Source of the DNA: Nothopassalora personata
Lineage: Eukaryota > Ascomycota > Dothideomycetes > Mycosphaerellales > Mycosphaerellaceae
Length of the DNA: 64,000 nucleotides
NCBI GenBank assembly: GCA_033816765.1
Contig: CM066291.1
Location: 4,340,001 to 4,404,000 of the forward strand
Direction: 5' to 3'
Position 1 is the first letter of the stretch, and each line of letters starts with the position of its first letter. The position numbers and the translations under genes were made by a program. Below, piece after piece: positions 26,352 through 38,500 of the stretch. The notes under the pieces were generated by a model. It did no database searches and was not told the origin of the DNA. It saw nothing but the letters and a program-made list of their open reading frames with translations.

Positions 26352-26931
26352 ATGTCGGTCCCTGGCTATCACTTAGTCGCTTCTTACGACCACGAATCTA
26401 ATCAGTCTTTTGTGTACTACGTCGTGGACAAGACGTACCACGTCCAGTACCTCAAGGGACCTCTCAAGCAATCTGAAAAAGCCGCCGGCACGACCTTTTA
26501 CAAGGCGGCGCTGGACATCGTCATCAAGGATCAGGACACCGACAGGGATGGCGAGCACTTGACCGTGCAGTCAGGAGAACATAGATTCGCTGTTCTAGAC
26601 TATGCCTCCACAGCGGAGCACAGCGAGGTAAACCCCGGAACGATACTCAGTTGTGGTGGTGGCACTGTGCTGACGCGTCAAGACTCGCATCTACTACATC
26701 GCCACCGATGGAGTCCTAAGTGAGTGCTGCTGGACCGATGGTGTGCGCAACAGCTGGTACCATGGTAGCTTGCACAGCAAAGGCTTCAAGCCAGGTAAAG
26801 GATCCTTGGTGACTGCGCTGGTTGACAACGAATGGGTGAAGGTCTATTTCCAGAAGGCCAACGATTTGTGGGTGGCGTACACGAAGCGTGAGTCGACTGA
26901 CTGGTCTGAACGCCAGGTTGCTGCGTTCTGA
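26352..26931 (+). CDS. fucose-specific-lectin-like protein (AAL/FleA type)
   Basis: Exons 26352-26627 and 26683-26931 give 174 aa. Removing the 55-nt GT-AG intron joins codons exactly and creates TRIYYIATDGVLSECCWTDG, followed by NSWYHGSLHSKGFKPGKGS and VKVYFQKANDLWVAYTKRES. The pattern of RIYY/VKVYF strands, a Trp-Tyr turn and an acidic/Gly loop is that of blades in the Aleuria aurantia-type six-bladed lectin fold. The first half (YHLVASYDHESNQSFVYYVVDKTYHVQYLKGP) fits the same blade layout. At 174 aa it would supply only about three blades, half of a typical ~310-aa lectin. No signal peptide is present, as is usual for this family. Ligand specificity is not demonstrated. A longer start at 26283 is less likely. 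Confidence 0.65.
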
Positions 26932-27128
26932 GGATGGCCCAACAACGATGTATGCGGTCATCTAGTGTCAGGGGGCAAGCGCAGCAGAAATACAACTTCG
27001 GCTTTCTGAGAGACCTTTCAGGCTGGCGCGAAGTACCATGTTCCCCGGTACACAATCCAAGTTTCCTGATCAGTTTCGCTTTTACTTCGCCGTTGCAGGC
27101 GCTGCTTTGCTGTTGGAAAATCGGGTCT

Positions 27129-28682
27129 TTACCTTCGGTGTATGTAGGCTTCAAATTTCCGACCTTGACTAGTGATCGCATGCCGCCGAGGGCGACCACG
27201 CAACATCGTCCTCGTTCGAGGAAGACTCGCCGACCCAGCCTGGTGTTTTATCGAGTACGGAGATTTTGCCTGCATCCTCAGTACACAGAATGGCAAGGAC
27301 ACGGCGATTGCGGCGCCTACCCGCATCATCGCAAAGGAGTCCAGCTGATCCGTCCATCCAGGTGTAAGCCAGACATAGACCGACAGTAGTTCCAGAGCCA
27401 GCAGTGCGGCGGCCACCAGTAGAAAGATGGTCATTATGCCTGCGGTCGATATGATCGACACCAGTTTATCAGCACCCTCATCGTAATACACGTGCAGAGT
27501 TGCATCGATAGTCGGAGACATTATGCACGCCTCATTTGGGAGAAATGCCGCAGCATTGATTGCATTATTGATGCGTCCCGCCTTGCTCGCATCATCTTCT
27601 TCGTCGTGGTAGAATTTGTTGATGTACTGGGCGATCGGTTCTTGCAGGGAGGCTAGTCCACGAAGGCCATTGTGTACACAGACTCCAAGAACAGTACCAC
27701 TGAGGTCTTTGTTATGAGCAGTCCGCACGAGACCTTGTAAAGGCACCTGTTCACTGCATGTGCCATAGTCGGTAGCATCAAAGGCCACATCGCGGATTTA
27801 AAATTTGGCCTGGCTGACGCGATCAGAAATGAAGGAGCCTTCGCCAAAGAGAGCGATGGCGATAATGAGTAATGGGCCGCGGTTACCTGCATTTTCTAAC
27901 ACGAGACTCGAGTTGCTTGTAATGAGAGTGCCATTAGTCGAGACTTGACGCTTGCCTTCGACTCGGTCAGCGAATGAACCGTTACTATTCAGATCAGGAC
28001 ATACTGATATCGCGCGAGACTAGACGGGAGCTCGGTTTCTTGGCCGGTACAATGTCGCCCTGTTCAACGCAATCTTGACCGCCTAGCGGACCAGCATCGT
28101 GATCGAGTAGCGGTCCTGGGACACCGCCGTTCATATAGTTTGCAGCTCAAAGAGCCCGGCGCTCGTGTTCCTGGTGATCATGAAGAGCCCAGATGCTTGA
28201 TATCCGAATTGGAGGTAGTCGATGGAGACGTTCAGGTGCAGTGCCTTCTGAGAAGTCTTGCCGGCCACGCACAGGCTTCCAGGGCGAGAACGTTTGACTC
28301 GCGGGCATGCACACAACTACAATGCTATGGTAGAGGTCCGAACGATCGCCGAAGGGCATATAGAAAGCACCTGGCCAGTCGCCACAATTCGAATGGAACT
28401 CTCCTTCGCTGATTCTTTTATCAGTGGCCGAGGAGTTGAATCTCGGCAAGAATGGCTGAGCCCAGTATTGTGCTCAGAAGGAAGCTGAGCGGAGAAAGAA
28501 TCCGACAAGGATATGTTTCTTAAAGTAATGCCGCTATGATACACATGACCCAACGAGGCAAATATCGCCAGAAACGCATATGCACTACCAAGCTTCAGTA
28601 TGTATGAAGAGCTGATCAAGTGTGCTGAACGTAATTTCGTGTCCACTGCTGTATACTCCGAGTCGCCGTGTCGAGCTCGCAT
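27129..28682 (-). CDS. unrecognised membrane protein, exon borders unresolved
   Basis: Coding-like frames run through this minus-strand region but switch phase several times. The N-terminus (from 28682) has a hydrophobic segment LKLGSAYAFLAIFASLGHVY. A second frame near 28449 reads FNSSATDKRISEGEFHSNCGDWPGAFYMP, and a third near 28270 reads LHLNVSIDYLQFGYQASGLFMITRNTSAGLF. A fourth near 27960 reads NSNGSFADRVEGKRQVSTNGTL. The last long frame (27788-27129) ends with a strong transmembrane segment, STAGIMTIFLLVAAALLALELLSVYVWL, and a basic tail. Together this suggests a two-pass membrane protein with a glycosylated loop, in at least four exons, or a frameshifted copy. I do not recognise the family. 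Confidence 0.45.
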
Positions 28683-28986
28683 TTCGGGAGTAGATCTTGC
28701 TTCGTCCGCATCTTCGTGCAGATAGATGTCGATCTTGCTTCACGCGTCGCCATTGTATGCGATGTCTCAGTAGCATCGACTGCCATGAGCGGTCTGGAAT
28801 CCATCCTTTGCGCGAGCAAGAAGAGACATGGCAAGTTATTCAGTGAAGCAACAATCGGAGATGTATCAGACTAAGACCGGGCTGAGAAGAATGTATAGCC
28901 TCGAAGCGTACAGCCAAGGAATCCTTCGAGCTCGATTGCGGGCCAAAATTGATTGAGTCGGTCCCGAGATGCAGTGTCTCTTCGTA

Positions 28987-29457
28987 CTATCTTCGCTTCC
29001 AAGCATCTCCATCATCGCTGTCCAGACCGATACCTGCGCAGAAAGCAGCCCGAACAGCTGCAAGGACGAAGACGGCTCCGAAATGGATCAGATCTTCACT
29101 CCTCAGAAGCTCCAGACTTAGTCGACTTTGCTGCTTCCATGACCACAACATGCTGGCAAGGCTGGCGAAGTTGTAACATAGTATGCCAGCTTGCTGTGCC
29201 TTCCAAACAGAGATTTGATTCGTGCTCCTGAGCAGAAAGACATCCGTGAAAGCGCACATGACGCGGGCACCAGCAGATTGTTGTAATAAGAATGATGTGG
29301 GTGGAACGTTAGGAGTGGCCGAGGCAGGCGCGATTCCAGTCAACGCTCTCTCTGGCTTTGTGATGGTCGTCCAGGCACCAACAAGCCATAGGACAGGATC
29401 GATGGTAGTGAACCAGACGCGATAGAGGGGTGGAACGTTGCTTCGTGATGGAGACAT
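28987..29457 (-). CDS. small four-helix membrane protein (DUF7704-like)
   Basis: Single-exon frame of 156 aa beginning MSPSRSNVPPLYRVWFTTIDPV. The RVWFTTIDPxxxLxG start, a central TSFLLQQSAGARVMCAFTDVFLLRSTNQISVWKAQQ and a final FGAVFVLAAVRAAFCAGIGL match the layout of a common fungal family of small integral membrane proteins of unknown function. I place it in the DUF7704 group from memory, with moderate certainty. Four hydrophobic segments are visible. The membrane-protein gene at 27129-28682 lies downstream on the same strand. Confidence 0.7.
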   Translation of the reverse strand: MSPSRSNVPPLYRVWFTTIDPVLWLVGAWTTITKPERALTGIAPASATPNVPPTSFLLQQSAGARVMCAFTDVFLLRSTNQISVWKAQQAGILCYNFASLASMLWSWKQQSRLSLELLRSEDLIHFGAVFVLAAVRAAFCAGIGLDSDDGDAWKRR

Positions 29458-29749
29458 CGTCCAAAGCGTCCAAGCCAGCCCGATGGAGGTATGAAGGGAC
29501 GTGAATTCTGATCACTGAGCTCTGGCGTTGGAAGAAGACTTATGTATCGAAGAAGGAGACGTGTAGTTGATGGACTGGATAGAAAGAGAGAGTCCCTGAC
29601 GCGCTGGAACGCGCGGCGATTGGGAAGCAAAGCCATGGTGGCTAATTGTGATAAACACGAGGACAGCCACACCTTGGCTCAATGGCTCGTCGACTATTGT
29701 CTCTCTTTCCCATCAACATCAGTCATGTACATCGATATAATCAATCAAC

Positions 29750-30256
29750 ATGCAGCTTCCGAACGAGATATGGACCAACATAATCCAGATGTGTGAGGAC
29801 CAGAAGCACTTATGGCTGAATCTGCGCCGCGTCAACCAGCAGTTGGAAGCCTGTATGGAAAAGCACTTCTCCGACAATATCATCAAGGACATGGTCATCA
29901 GCTTGCCCATTAAGCTACCGACCTATGATGCCCGCAATCAAGTGGGTGGAAAGGCCGTATTTCGCTTCTACAAAGAGCACCTAGACGGCCTTGCGGAGGT
30001 TGAGGGCGACAGCGTGTTCTTCAATCTCACTGAGATGGAGCCGGAATATCAACTTGTACAGTTTTTGGGGAGGTGGCGTGGTATGTCAGGAGGTGGCCGC
30101 GTACGAGAAACAGTCAGATGGGACGTCAAGTTACCGGAAAGGCATTCAAGTGCCAGGCTGAAGGACTGTTGCGCCGTGACTGATAGAGAAATCGATGAAG
30201 GCCAGGCGTTGCTCAAATTTGTCTGGAAGCCAACCCTGGCCGACTTCTATCGATGA
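29750..30256 (+). CDS. F-box protein
   Basis: 168-aa single-exon frame that begins directly with an F-box: MQLPNEIWTNIIQMCEDQKHLWLNLRRVNQQLEACMEKHF. The Leu-Pro-x-Glu-Ile/Trp start and the spaced Leu and Trp residues are those that contact Skp1. The rest (VFRFYKEHLDGLAEVEGDSVFFNLTEME and onward) is not a recognised repeat. It ends KFVWKPTLADFYR. It likely acts as a substrate adaptor for an SCF ubiquitin ligase. It differs from the LPxELRxxIY loci elsewhere in the window. Confidence 0.7.
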   Translation: MQLPNEIWTNIIQMCEDQKHLWLNLRRVNQQLEACMEKHFSDNIIKDMVISLPIKLPTYDARNQVGGKAVFRFYKEHLDGLAEVEGDSVFFNLTEMEPEYQLVQFLGRWRGMSGGGRVRETVRWDVKLPERHSSARLKDCCAVTDREIDEGQALLKFVWKPTLADFYR

Positions 30257-31204
30257 GTTGAACTTCAATCTCTTCAGAAAGGATTATTCTCTTTCCACCA
30301 CATCGACACGCTTACCAGGCACGCAGGGCCTCGGATAGCTGAAGCTCCAGCTCTCCACTTTCCAAGCTGCTTCTTAAGTTTCCGACACTACGGCTGTCAG
30401 TTTCATCTCCTCCGAAACTACTTGAGCATACTCCACCATATTCAAAAACAATCATCAACTTGGCTCACGCCAAATCGCGGAGACTGCGTCAAAATACTTG
30501 CCATCATTGCTACTACAACATGACCATCGCAGAGGCCGATCGAGAACGGATGGGCACGAAAGATGTACTCCCACTCCCGCAACCCTGCCGTGCACGAAAC
30601 CTTTGACGCAAACCTGTATTGGCCATGTTCTGATACACTCAAGCTGGGTTCGCAGACATTGTGCAGACTACCTGTGCCAACGCAGGCGTGGCAGCCAAGG
30701 TCCGTGGCGAGCAGCATCAAGGCGCTGTCTGGAGTCTGCGCCCGAAAGCTGTGAACCTTTCCTGATGCACCAGGCTGCGATTGAGTTGGCACTCCGCGGA
30801 GGATTCCTTCGACCACGTTCAGCGTGCTGCTGATGAGTGTGTGACAAGTGCGCTTAAGAGGGAATGTCAATGGCAGGACCGAAATCATAACGATACTGAC
30901 CGTGCACCGGCCCGCACCGAACTTTTGCTCGGTTAGCTTAGCCGGCGTGGCGGGCGACATCGGTGATTGGTTGGAGAAAAGCCGGGCGGGGGTGTGGGCC
31001 TCGCGATACTCGAATACACGAGCCGGACACAGAATGCAGATCCGTTGGCGACTGTGAAGTAGCACCGATACGTGGCGAGTATGCAAAGTGACCTTTCTGG
31101 TGGTCTACAGCTTCTTTTCCCTTTGTCTTCATCCCCGCCCATCTCCTCTCGCAAACATCCCAACAGGACAGTCCGGCGTCACAGACACGACACGGCTGGC
31201 AACA
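30257..31204. other. intergenic, promoter of the permease
   Basis: Contains a 214-codon open frame on the minus strand (31086-30442) with no domain, and a short plus-strand frame at about 30520. Neither is convincing. The last 300 bases would be the permease promoter and leader. Confidence 0.4.
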
Positions 31205-32818
31205 ATGAAGCTTCCATGGCAGGACGAGAAGCAGCCATCGCTGGCGGCATCATCACTGGAACCAGCGCCAGGCAATGAATACGTGACTCACCCGGCGGAA
31301 AATGGCTACGACGAGGACCTTTACGTGCAATGCCCGCCACACACCACCGAGCGCAAGCTGGTGACCAAGATAGACTGTCGCGTCATTCCCTTCTTGTGCG
31401 TCCTTTACCTACTGGCCTTTTTGGATCGAGTCAACATCGCCAATGCGAATGTAGCTGGTCTCTCGAGGGAGCTTGGCCTGGAGAACCACGAGTACAATGT
31501 TGCGCTTGTGATTTTCTTCGTGCCATACATCCTCTTCGAGATCCCTAGCAACATCCTGCTCAAGAAGTTCAAGCCCAATGTCTGGCTTAGCTTGAACATG
31601 TTCTTGTTCGGCTTTACTACCATCATGCAGGTGAGTGCTTGGTATCTGTGCACTGTATTACATATGACCGACTCGTTTCACAGGGAGTCGTCAACAATTA
31701 CTCCGGTCTTCTTGCAACCAGATTTTTCCTCGGCCTCTTCGAGACCGGCATGTTTCCAGGTTGCTTCTACCTCATCGGCATGTGGTATCGGAGACATGAA
31801 GCACAGAAGCGCTACACCTTTTTCTTCAGCTCTACCACTCTGGCTGGCGCTTTTGGCGGTCTCCTCGCTGCAGCGATCACCAAGATGGATGGTGTGGCGA
31901 ACTATGCGGGCTGGAGATGGATGTGAGTCATCTCTCGTGAACTAATACGCAGGACACTGACGCCCATCCAGCTTCATACTCGAAGGCCTGTTAACAGTCG
32001 TGGTCTCGTTCGCCTTCTTCTTTCTAATCCCAAGCTTCCCTGAGGAGGCGAAGTGGCTCCGCCAGGACGAGAAAGCGTACGTCGCTGCTCGGCTACACAT
32101 AGACCAGGGCAAGTCAGCAGTCGAGCGCTCCATCGGCCTCAAAGACGTGGGTCAGGTCTTCAAGGACTACAAAGTCGTCGTTGCGGGCTTCATGTACTTC
32201 GGCCTCATTGTGCCAGCCTATGGCTACGCCTACTTCGCTCCGGGCATCATCCAGACTTACGGCTACAGCCCGGTTCAAACACAACTGCACTCCGTCCCAC
32301 CATGGGCCGCCGCGTTTGCGTGGGCGATGATACTGGCCGCAGTCTCGGATGCAGCAAGACATCGCTTCGCGTTTGCAGTGTTCAGCATTTGTGTGGGCAT
32401 CGCAGGCTTCGCCATTCTGATCTCGGTTCACGATAACAACACCGTACAGTATGCCGCGCTCTTTCTGGTCACCATGGGCACCTATGGAGCTATGCCGATT
32501 ATCGTCTGTTGGTTCAACATGAATCTGGGCGGGCATCATCGTCGGTCAGTTGGTAGCGCTTGGCAAGTCGGCTTTGGTAACATTGGCGGCATTATCGCTG
32601 TCTTCGCGTTTCTGCCAGATGACAAGCCGAAGTATATCCCTGGATACTCGATTTGCATTGCTTTCACGATTTTGAGCATTATCGCTTGCATTATCTACGG
32701 TTTTGCATGCTGGAATGAGAACAGGCAGCGGGAGAAGATGGCCCATGACATTGGCTTGACCGAGTCTGAGAAGACCGAGCTCGGCGATAAGTCTCCAGAC
32801 TATAGGTATCTGCTCTAG
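31205..32818 (+). CDS. MFS permease, Dal5/TNA1 (anion:cation symporter) family
   Basis: Plasma-membrane symporter of the family that imports allantoate, nicotinate, pantothenate and similar organic anions in yeasts. Exons 31205-31630, 31684-31922 and 31972-32818, 503 aa. Family landmarks: KLVTKIDCRVIPFLCVLYLLAFLDRVNIANANVAGL (TM1), YNVALVIFFVPYILFEIPSNILLKK (TM2), LGLFETGMFPGCFYLIGMWYRRHEAQKR, GWRWIFILEG (restored across intron 2) and FPEEAKWL. The C-terminus is short and charged. The introns are 53 and 49 nt. The exact substrate is not predictable. The next gene downstream, a HET-domain gene, is on the same strand. Confidence 0.93.
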
Positions 32819-33040
32819 ATGGCAGCTTTGGTTAGCATGAAAGTATGAAGGGGTGCCTTCTTCAGGCTCCGGCCATCACAGAACCACGAACAGCTCGACT
32901 GACACTCGGTTGCGACAAGGATCTGCTCGCCTACTACAATCCATGCAGCGATCTCAGTGTAACCCACGTCTGACTGTGCGGCTGAAGTTCGACCCGTCAA
33001 TATTCTCAAAGATGCGTATTTCGTACTGTCAGGTTCAAAA

Positions 33041-34909
33041 ATGGCGGACAAAAGCCCTTCGGTCAGCACAACACCGGACCAGCTATACCGCAGACTGGAT
33101 CCTGGCAAACATGAGATCCGCATCCTGAAAGTCGATACTTCAGACCTCAACGACGACGGCAGTCTGCGCTGCAGCCTGGAGATCGTGTCTCTCCTCGACA
33201 ATCCCACACCTTACTTCGAAGCACTATCCTGGACCTGGGGCAATCCGACGCAGAACAAGCACATTACAGTAGACGGCCATGCAATTGGCGTCTCTTCGAA
33301 TGCTGCTGAGGTGCTTCGTCATCTCTGCTACGACAGGAAGCATTACCGGGTGTGGCTCGATGCTGTGTGTATCAACCAGTCAGACCTAAATGAACGCGGG
33401 CGGCAGGTATCCATGATGGGTGAGATCTACTCCAAGACTGCTCGAGTCCTGGTCTGGCTTGGACAGGAAGACGACACGACAGCAACGGCGTTGCGAGATA
33501 TTGACCAGATTCTGGCACAGTGCCATGAGATGACCGATGGCTTTCAAGGACTCGAGGAAAGCCTCATACATAACAGGGGAAATAGGCCACACTCAGAGGT
33601 CCCCCTGCCGAAATGTGACTGGCCGGTTGTCCTCAAATTCTATTCAGCTCCATGGTTTTTCCGCGTGTGGGTCCACCAGGAAGTCATGCTATGCAAAGAT
33701 GCACTCGTCTTCCAAGGTAGACATTCGCGCCCCTGGTTCGACATCTCCGTGGCAGCACAATGGATGTCGCACTCCAACTTCCGTCAGTACAGCCGCCACA
33801 TGACCGATGATCCAGGAGTGGGTGTCGACAAGGCGAGCAGAATCTGGCGGTTCACGTGTCAGCCACCCGGTGTCACGGGATATCTTTCCATGACGATGTA
33901 TCTAGATGCGACAGATCCACGAGACAAGGTGTACGGCATTCTCGGGCTGCTTCAAAGTGTCGGGAATGAGACGTTCAAGCTGAAGCCTTCCTACGAAGTA
34001 AGCTTGGCAGATGTTTACACCCGAGCCACCAGACTCGCGATTCAAGCTGATGGTCTGGCTGCCATGGAGATGGCACCAGGTCTTGTGCCATACAGAGATG
34101 GGCAAGAGGTCGAGGCTCCCGAGACTGACTGGCCCTCCTGGGTACCACACTACGACTGGCGGGACTACAGACCTCGGGGATCTCCGGCCATGCCAGAGAT
34201 GCCGCTTCAACTTGGCGCGGCTGGTGGCGAATCATTACAGCTGAACGTCGCAGATAAGCGACTCAACATACTGTCCCTCAAAGGCTGCGTTGTCGACACA
34301 ATCACAGAGCTGGGAAGCGTCCTCGACATAGAAGTCCTCCTCAGCGCCTCTGGAATCGCGAGGGAGATCTCCATATGTCGGGCAATGGTGCCTCTGGTCT
34401 CTGATCTTGAGTTCGTCCTCACGATGGTACATGGCCTCGACTATAATCGGACGGGCTCGAAGGAGATCGTAATGAACCAGTATCACCAATTCGCTGCGGA
34501 ATGCAGAGCAAAATTGACAGGGCAATGTCACCAGGAACTCCTGCATGACGACAACTCGCTCACCTACTTCTCGAACACTGCATGGGACTTTGCCAACACG
34601 ATGAATGTCCATAGTCGGAACAGGAGATTCTTCGTTAGTCGGAAAGGCTACATGGGTACAGCATTCCCGAAGACCCAGGTTGGAGACAAGTTGTGCATCC
34701 TGTATGGCGGGGTCTTACCATTCGTGCTGCGCCCGGCAGGAAATGAGTGGAGACTGGTTGGCACAGCATATGTTCGCGACCTTATGGAGGTAAGTGTAGA
34801 CATGTAAAATTGAGGGACGGCATATTGACAATTACAGGGCGAGTATGTGCAGAAACTCCGAGCGGCGAATCGACTAAAGGAAGAGTCGCAGTATTTTGAC
34901 ATTTGCTGA
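33041..34909 (+). CDS. HET-domain protein (heterokaryon incompatibility)
   Basis: Intact HET-domain protein, 606 aa, in exons 33041-34789 and 34838-34909. HET domains trigger cell death when incompatible strains fuse and are also linked to non-self and stress responses in fungi. The three HET blocks are clear: YFEALSWTWGNP (~residue 60), VWLDAVCINQSDLNERGRQVSMMGEIYSKTARVLVWLG (~105-145), and the later FFRVWVHQEVML with DATDPRDKVYGILGLL. The C-terminal third carries the usual conserved tail KLCILYGGVLPFVLRPAGNEWRLVGTAYV. Splicing the 48-nt intron (donor GTAAGT) replaces a short readthrough end by RDLMEGEYVQKLRAANRLKEE and ends in FDIC, the more typical ending. Partner locus unknown. Confidence 0.9.
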
Positions 34910-35125
34910 TCTCACTCATACAGCTACCATAGAGCATTACATATGCACTCCCTTGCCGAGCACTCATGGTCGTCGGCCGGACCTGGGTCTTAGTCAATTA
35001 TCTCGTAGCGTTTCTTCCACGTGTACCACACCATCAGCCGAAAAGCGGCTGTCCAGTCTCCTAACGCTCCAGCTCGATAATGAGACTGGGCATGTACCCT
35101 CCCCACGCGCATCCCACAATTTCTC

Positions 35126-35556
35126 CTACTCCATCAGCATCTCCATCTTCTTCTCAAACGCGAAATCTTCACCAAGCTCCGCGCCCAATCTCAGCTTGCT
35201 GTACTCCGCCGCATACACCACCTCATGCTCCATGCCAACTCGAACACAAGCTTTGAGGACCTGGAGTAACTTGAACAGCTCGAGGAACGAAGTGGTGCCA
35301 AAGTGAGCGCGTAGGACCAAGTTGGAGGTAATGTTGAGCGTCATGCGATGGTGGCTCATGCAGCGGGTAAGGTGGGCTTCGTGACTGGCCAAGCCTCGCG
35401 GCGGGTCAGCTTGCACACTGTCAGCAGGGGTGGACTCTGTGGCGCGTTGGGGTCGAAGGGGGCGATGCGAAGCACTGCCTGGTAGATTTGGACTCGGAGC
35501 TCTGGCGGTAGCTTGAGAACGCCGCGGGAGTTGTTTGATGACGGAGCAGAGTCCAT
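35126..35556 (-). pseudogene. F-box-like gene (LPxELRxxIY family), probably frameshifted
   Basis: Begins MDSAPSSNNSRGVLKLPPELRVQIYQAVL and continues to LLTVCKLTRREAWP, where the family normally continues with a Tyr-rich segment. The frame then ends at 35356. A second frame, open from 35416 to 35126, carries MTLNITSNLVLRAHFGTTSF and KACVRVGMEHEVVYAAEYSKLRLGAELGEDFAFEKKMEM, the C-terminal part seen in the family. No GT-AG pair joins the two in the overlap, so a small frameshift is the simplest reading. A short functional protein is possible but less likely. Confidence 0.5.
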
Positions 35557-38500
35557 CCTGCGCGGCTATTGGGGGGGTCAGAGGTAGGTATTGGTGGCTT
35601 GCGGGAGGAAGGACTCACTTGCTTCGAGCTTGATGGAAGTCGAGGTCGTGTGGAGGATAAGGTCGAGGAGCATCGAGTTTGTCTCTCTCGGAGTGTTATC
35701 TCTGCCGAGTCAGGCTCGAGGTCGAGGAAAAGATCAGAAAAGCATTCACTTTGCGCAGCTGATAGTTGGAGCTTAATTCACGCTTTAGCTGCCATTCACC
35801 TTTGATTCGAGCGCTGGTCTGGAATAGTGGCTACAGGAGACTCAACACTGTTACTGCAACTTACCCATGACTTCGTCGCCATTAGGAGTACCGTAGGCTG
35901 CCTGACGAAATCTCGAATGGTGACAAGCCGTCAACGACTTACTATATCCCCCCTCCGCGAACCGGCCTTTGCCACCAGATCTATGGAGTCTTCCCGCTCA
36001 GCCAAAGGCTGCCTACGTTTGTACGACCCGCCTTTCTCGACATTCGTCGGCTGGTCTGCAATGAGACAATAGGTTTATACATTGATAGGACTGGTGAGCT
36101 TGTTTGCAGCTGTCAGCGGTACTTGAGGCTGTGCGAGAGACTTTCCCCGATCTCTCCCCGTTCTGAGAGGTATCGAGCATGGGCCAAGCACGCTATATAT
36201 AAAGCGCAGGACGTCAAAGACAGAGATAGGAAGGGATGTGGATTGAGAGTGCTGGGCATCTGGGAGTTTTTAAGCATCGCGATCGCGAATTGCTTTCACA
36301 TGCAGCGAGCGGGCTTTGAGACAGTCTTGGCGTGAGCTCTGCGCGTTTGCTAAGCTCAAAGAACTGAGCAGTACAAGCGAACCATATATACTTGGAAATT
36401 GAGATATATATAGCACTGCTCTACCCTGGATCTATCCCTTAGATGCTACACATAGCTCTGAGAAAGTGACAACGCCCAGCCCCTCGACAATCCCTTTCGA
36501 CCTCTCTGGCATCGGTCCACAGCTCAGTACTACCTTTGTCGATGTAGGCCAACACCATCAAGGTCACACTAGTGAAAGCCGTGAAGCAAGCCATCGACAT
36601 CTTCAGCGAGCAAGTTTCGGCAGGTTTAGATGCTCAGGATGAGAACCTCGACCTCTCGGCAGGCGCCGGCAGACTCTAGGTATTTTTCTCTTCATCGTGC
36701 CAATATGCGATTCACATCTCATCTCTTTCAGCGAATGTTGAGACACTGTAATCTATACTTGCCCAGACTCGTACGCAGTCCAACGGCGTGAAGCTCATAG
36801 AGGAGCCAAAATCCCATGTCATCAGCGGCGGCAGGGACACAGCGATATTCGGCTGTGTCGTCTATAGTCCTACTGCCCCGGGTGGGAAGTTCGACAGTTC
36901 AAGGACGTCTTGATGGATGACCAAGATGCCCAAAGTATCTTCCAGGCACGCCCTCGAGCGGCTTCTCGATCTAACTCGACAAATGCTCGAAGAGAATCGC
37001 GTAAGGTATGTCAAGGAAGCCGGAAGAATTGCGCCGTGGGAAGGACAGAGCGCCAGCGAGTATTACTACAAGCCATGATCGCGAGTGGCAGGGAAACAAG
37101 GGTTGAGATGTGCGATGTCAGCGCACGAAAGGTAACTGGAGGTGCCGAGGGTAGGTATAGTCTATCTCATCTAACCACAGGTGGCATAATGTCTTGAACA
37201 GCATGGATATTATTCCTTAGGTCGCTGTTCGTTCTTGCTTCTGGATTCTTCCGCTTGCCTCGACTTTCATTCACATGTCGGCTCCCAGTAAGCCGACCTG
37301 GCTCGTGCGCCCTGTATTCATCAAGTGCAGAATCATCCATTTTGTCACGTGAAACTTTCGTCTGTCCAACAAACAACAAGTCTAAGACGAAGTAAGTATA
37401 CACTGCCTTCACCCCCCCCCCCCCCCCCCCCCGCGGCTGACCACAAGCATAGCACAAACAACACATCGCCCATCATATCGACAGCATCAGGCATCGATAT
37501 CTCGGCATGCGCGAGCAGATCTTGGTCAAGTCCTCGACGCACCCCTTCACAGCTACCACCGGCACTGACGACCGTCCGGCGCAAACATCCAAGTATTCTG
37601 GCAAATTCAGCCGAGAACTCTGACCTGGCCGCCTTGCCCACACCTCATTTCGATCGACCTCATCACCAAGAGCTCAAGCGGTATCATGTAGTGCCAGAAT
37701 CTTATTAGCACCGCAGACTTCAATCTCCAGCAGCGACCGAAAAATATTCTGATTCACGGCGAGGCTGCGCCGGACACTGCCGTGGGCGTTGAACTATCTC
37801 CTCGACATCACCTGTGACGTTCTCCCGCGGGAGAGCTCGTAAGTCCTCCTTTGCCCTCGGAAATGGGATGGGAGCAAGTCGAGCTGTAGGATTCAAGCGT
37901 GTACTGCAAGATTCGAGGTTAGAGAGGAGGTATCATCAGAAGAAGGTGGAGAGATCATGGCGGGGACAGAGATTGCTGAAGAGCCGTTACGGTACTGCAC
38001 TCGAGGACAACGTCCGTATTGAAAATTCCCGGCTTGATGGGCTAGGAAGGGTGAAAAGTCTCCTTCCGCGTGACATTGTTATTCCTGAAGTCATCTCGGT
38101 GGCTGTCTTCAACGTCGTCATCAGACCATCCGACTTATTTGTGCCAACGACAGTATCTGCTACCAGCTTTCGAGGGCCGACCTTAATTTCCTTATGGCGC
38201 CCTGGAAGCGACTACACTCGAGTTCGCGAGCATATGTTTTGAGCGACGAGAGTGTGGCGATAAGAGTCTTGATATTATGAGTACGGTCCGCCTTGATCTA
38301 GATGAGGCAATTGAAGAAGGCGAGGACATCCACTAGAGTAGCTTCTTCGACCATTGCCCTTCGCTGACCTGCGGGCCACATTGAGCGGAACGTCGAAGAC
38401 CTGGATGGTTAGACTATAGGACGATGATGTCAAACGGTGGCGGAAAGTGCCCGAGTCTCATGTGCATTCCATTACCATATTCCCTATATACAATCTACTC

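Noticed and set aside
30442..31086. 214-codon minus-strand open frame
   Set aside because: Covers the permease promoter, Cys/Arg/His-rich random composition, no recognisable family.
36471..37200. Hsp70-like fragments (for example KAVKQAIDIFSEQVSAGLDAQDENLDLS and NGVKLIEEPKSHVISGG)
   Set aside because: Isolated fragments on different frames, no ATPase signature motifs; similarity too weak to claim.
37814..38242. 142-codon basic open frame
   Set aside because: No domain, no homolog recognised, no signal or splice context.
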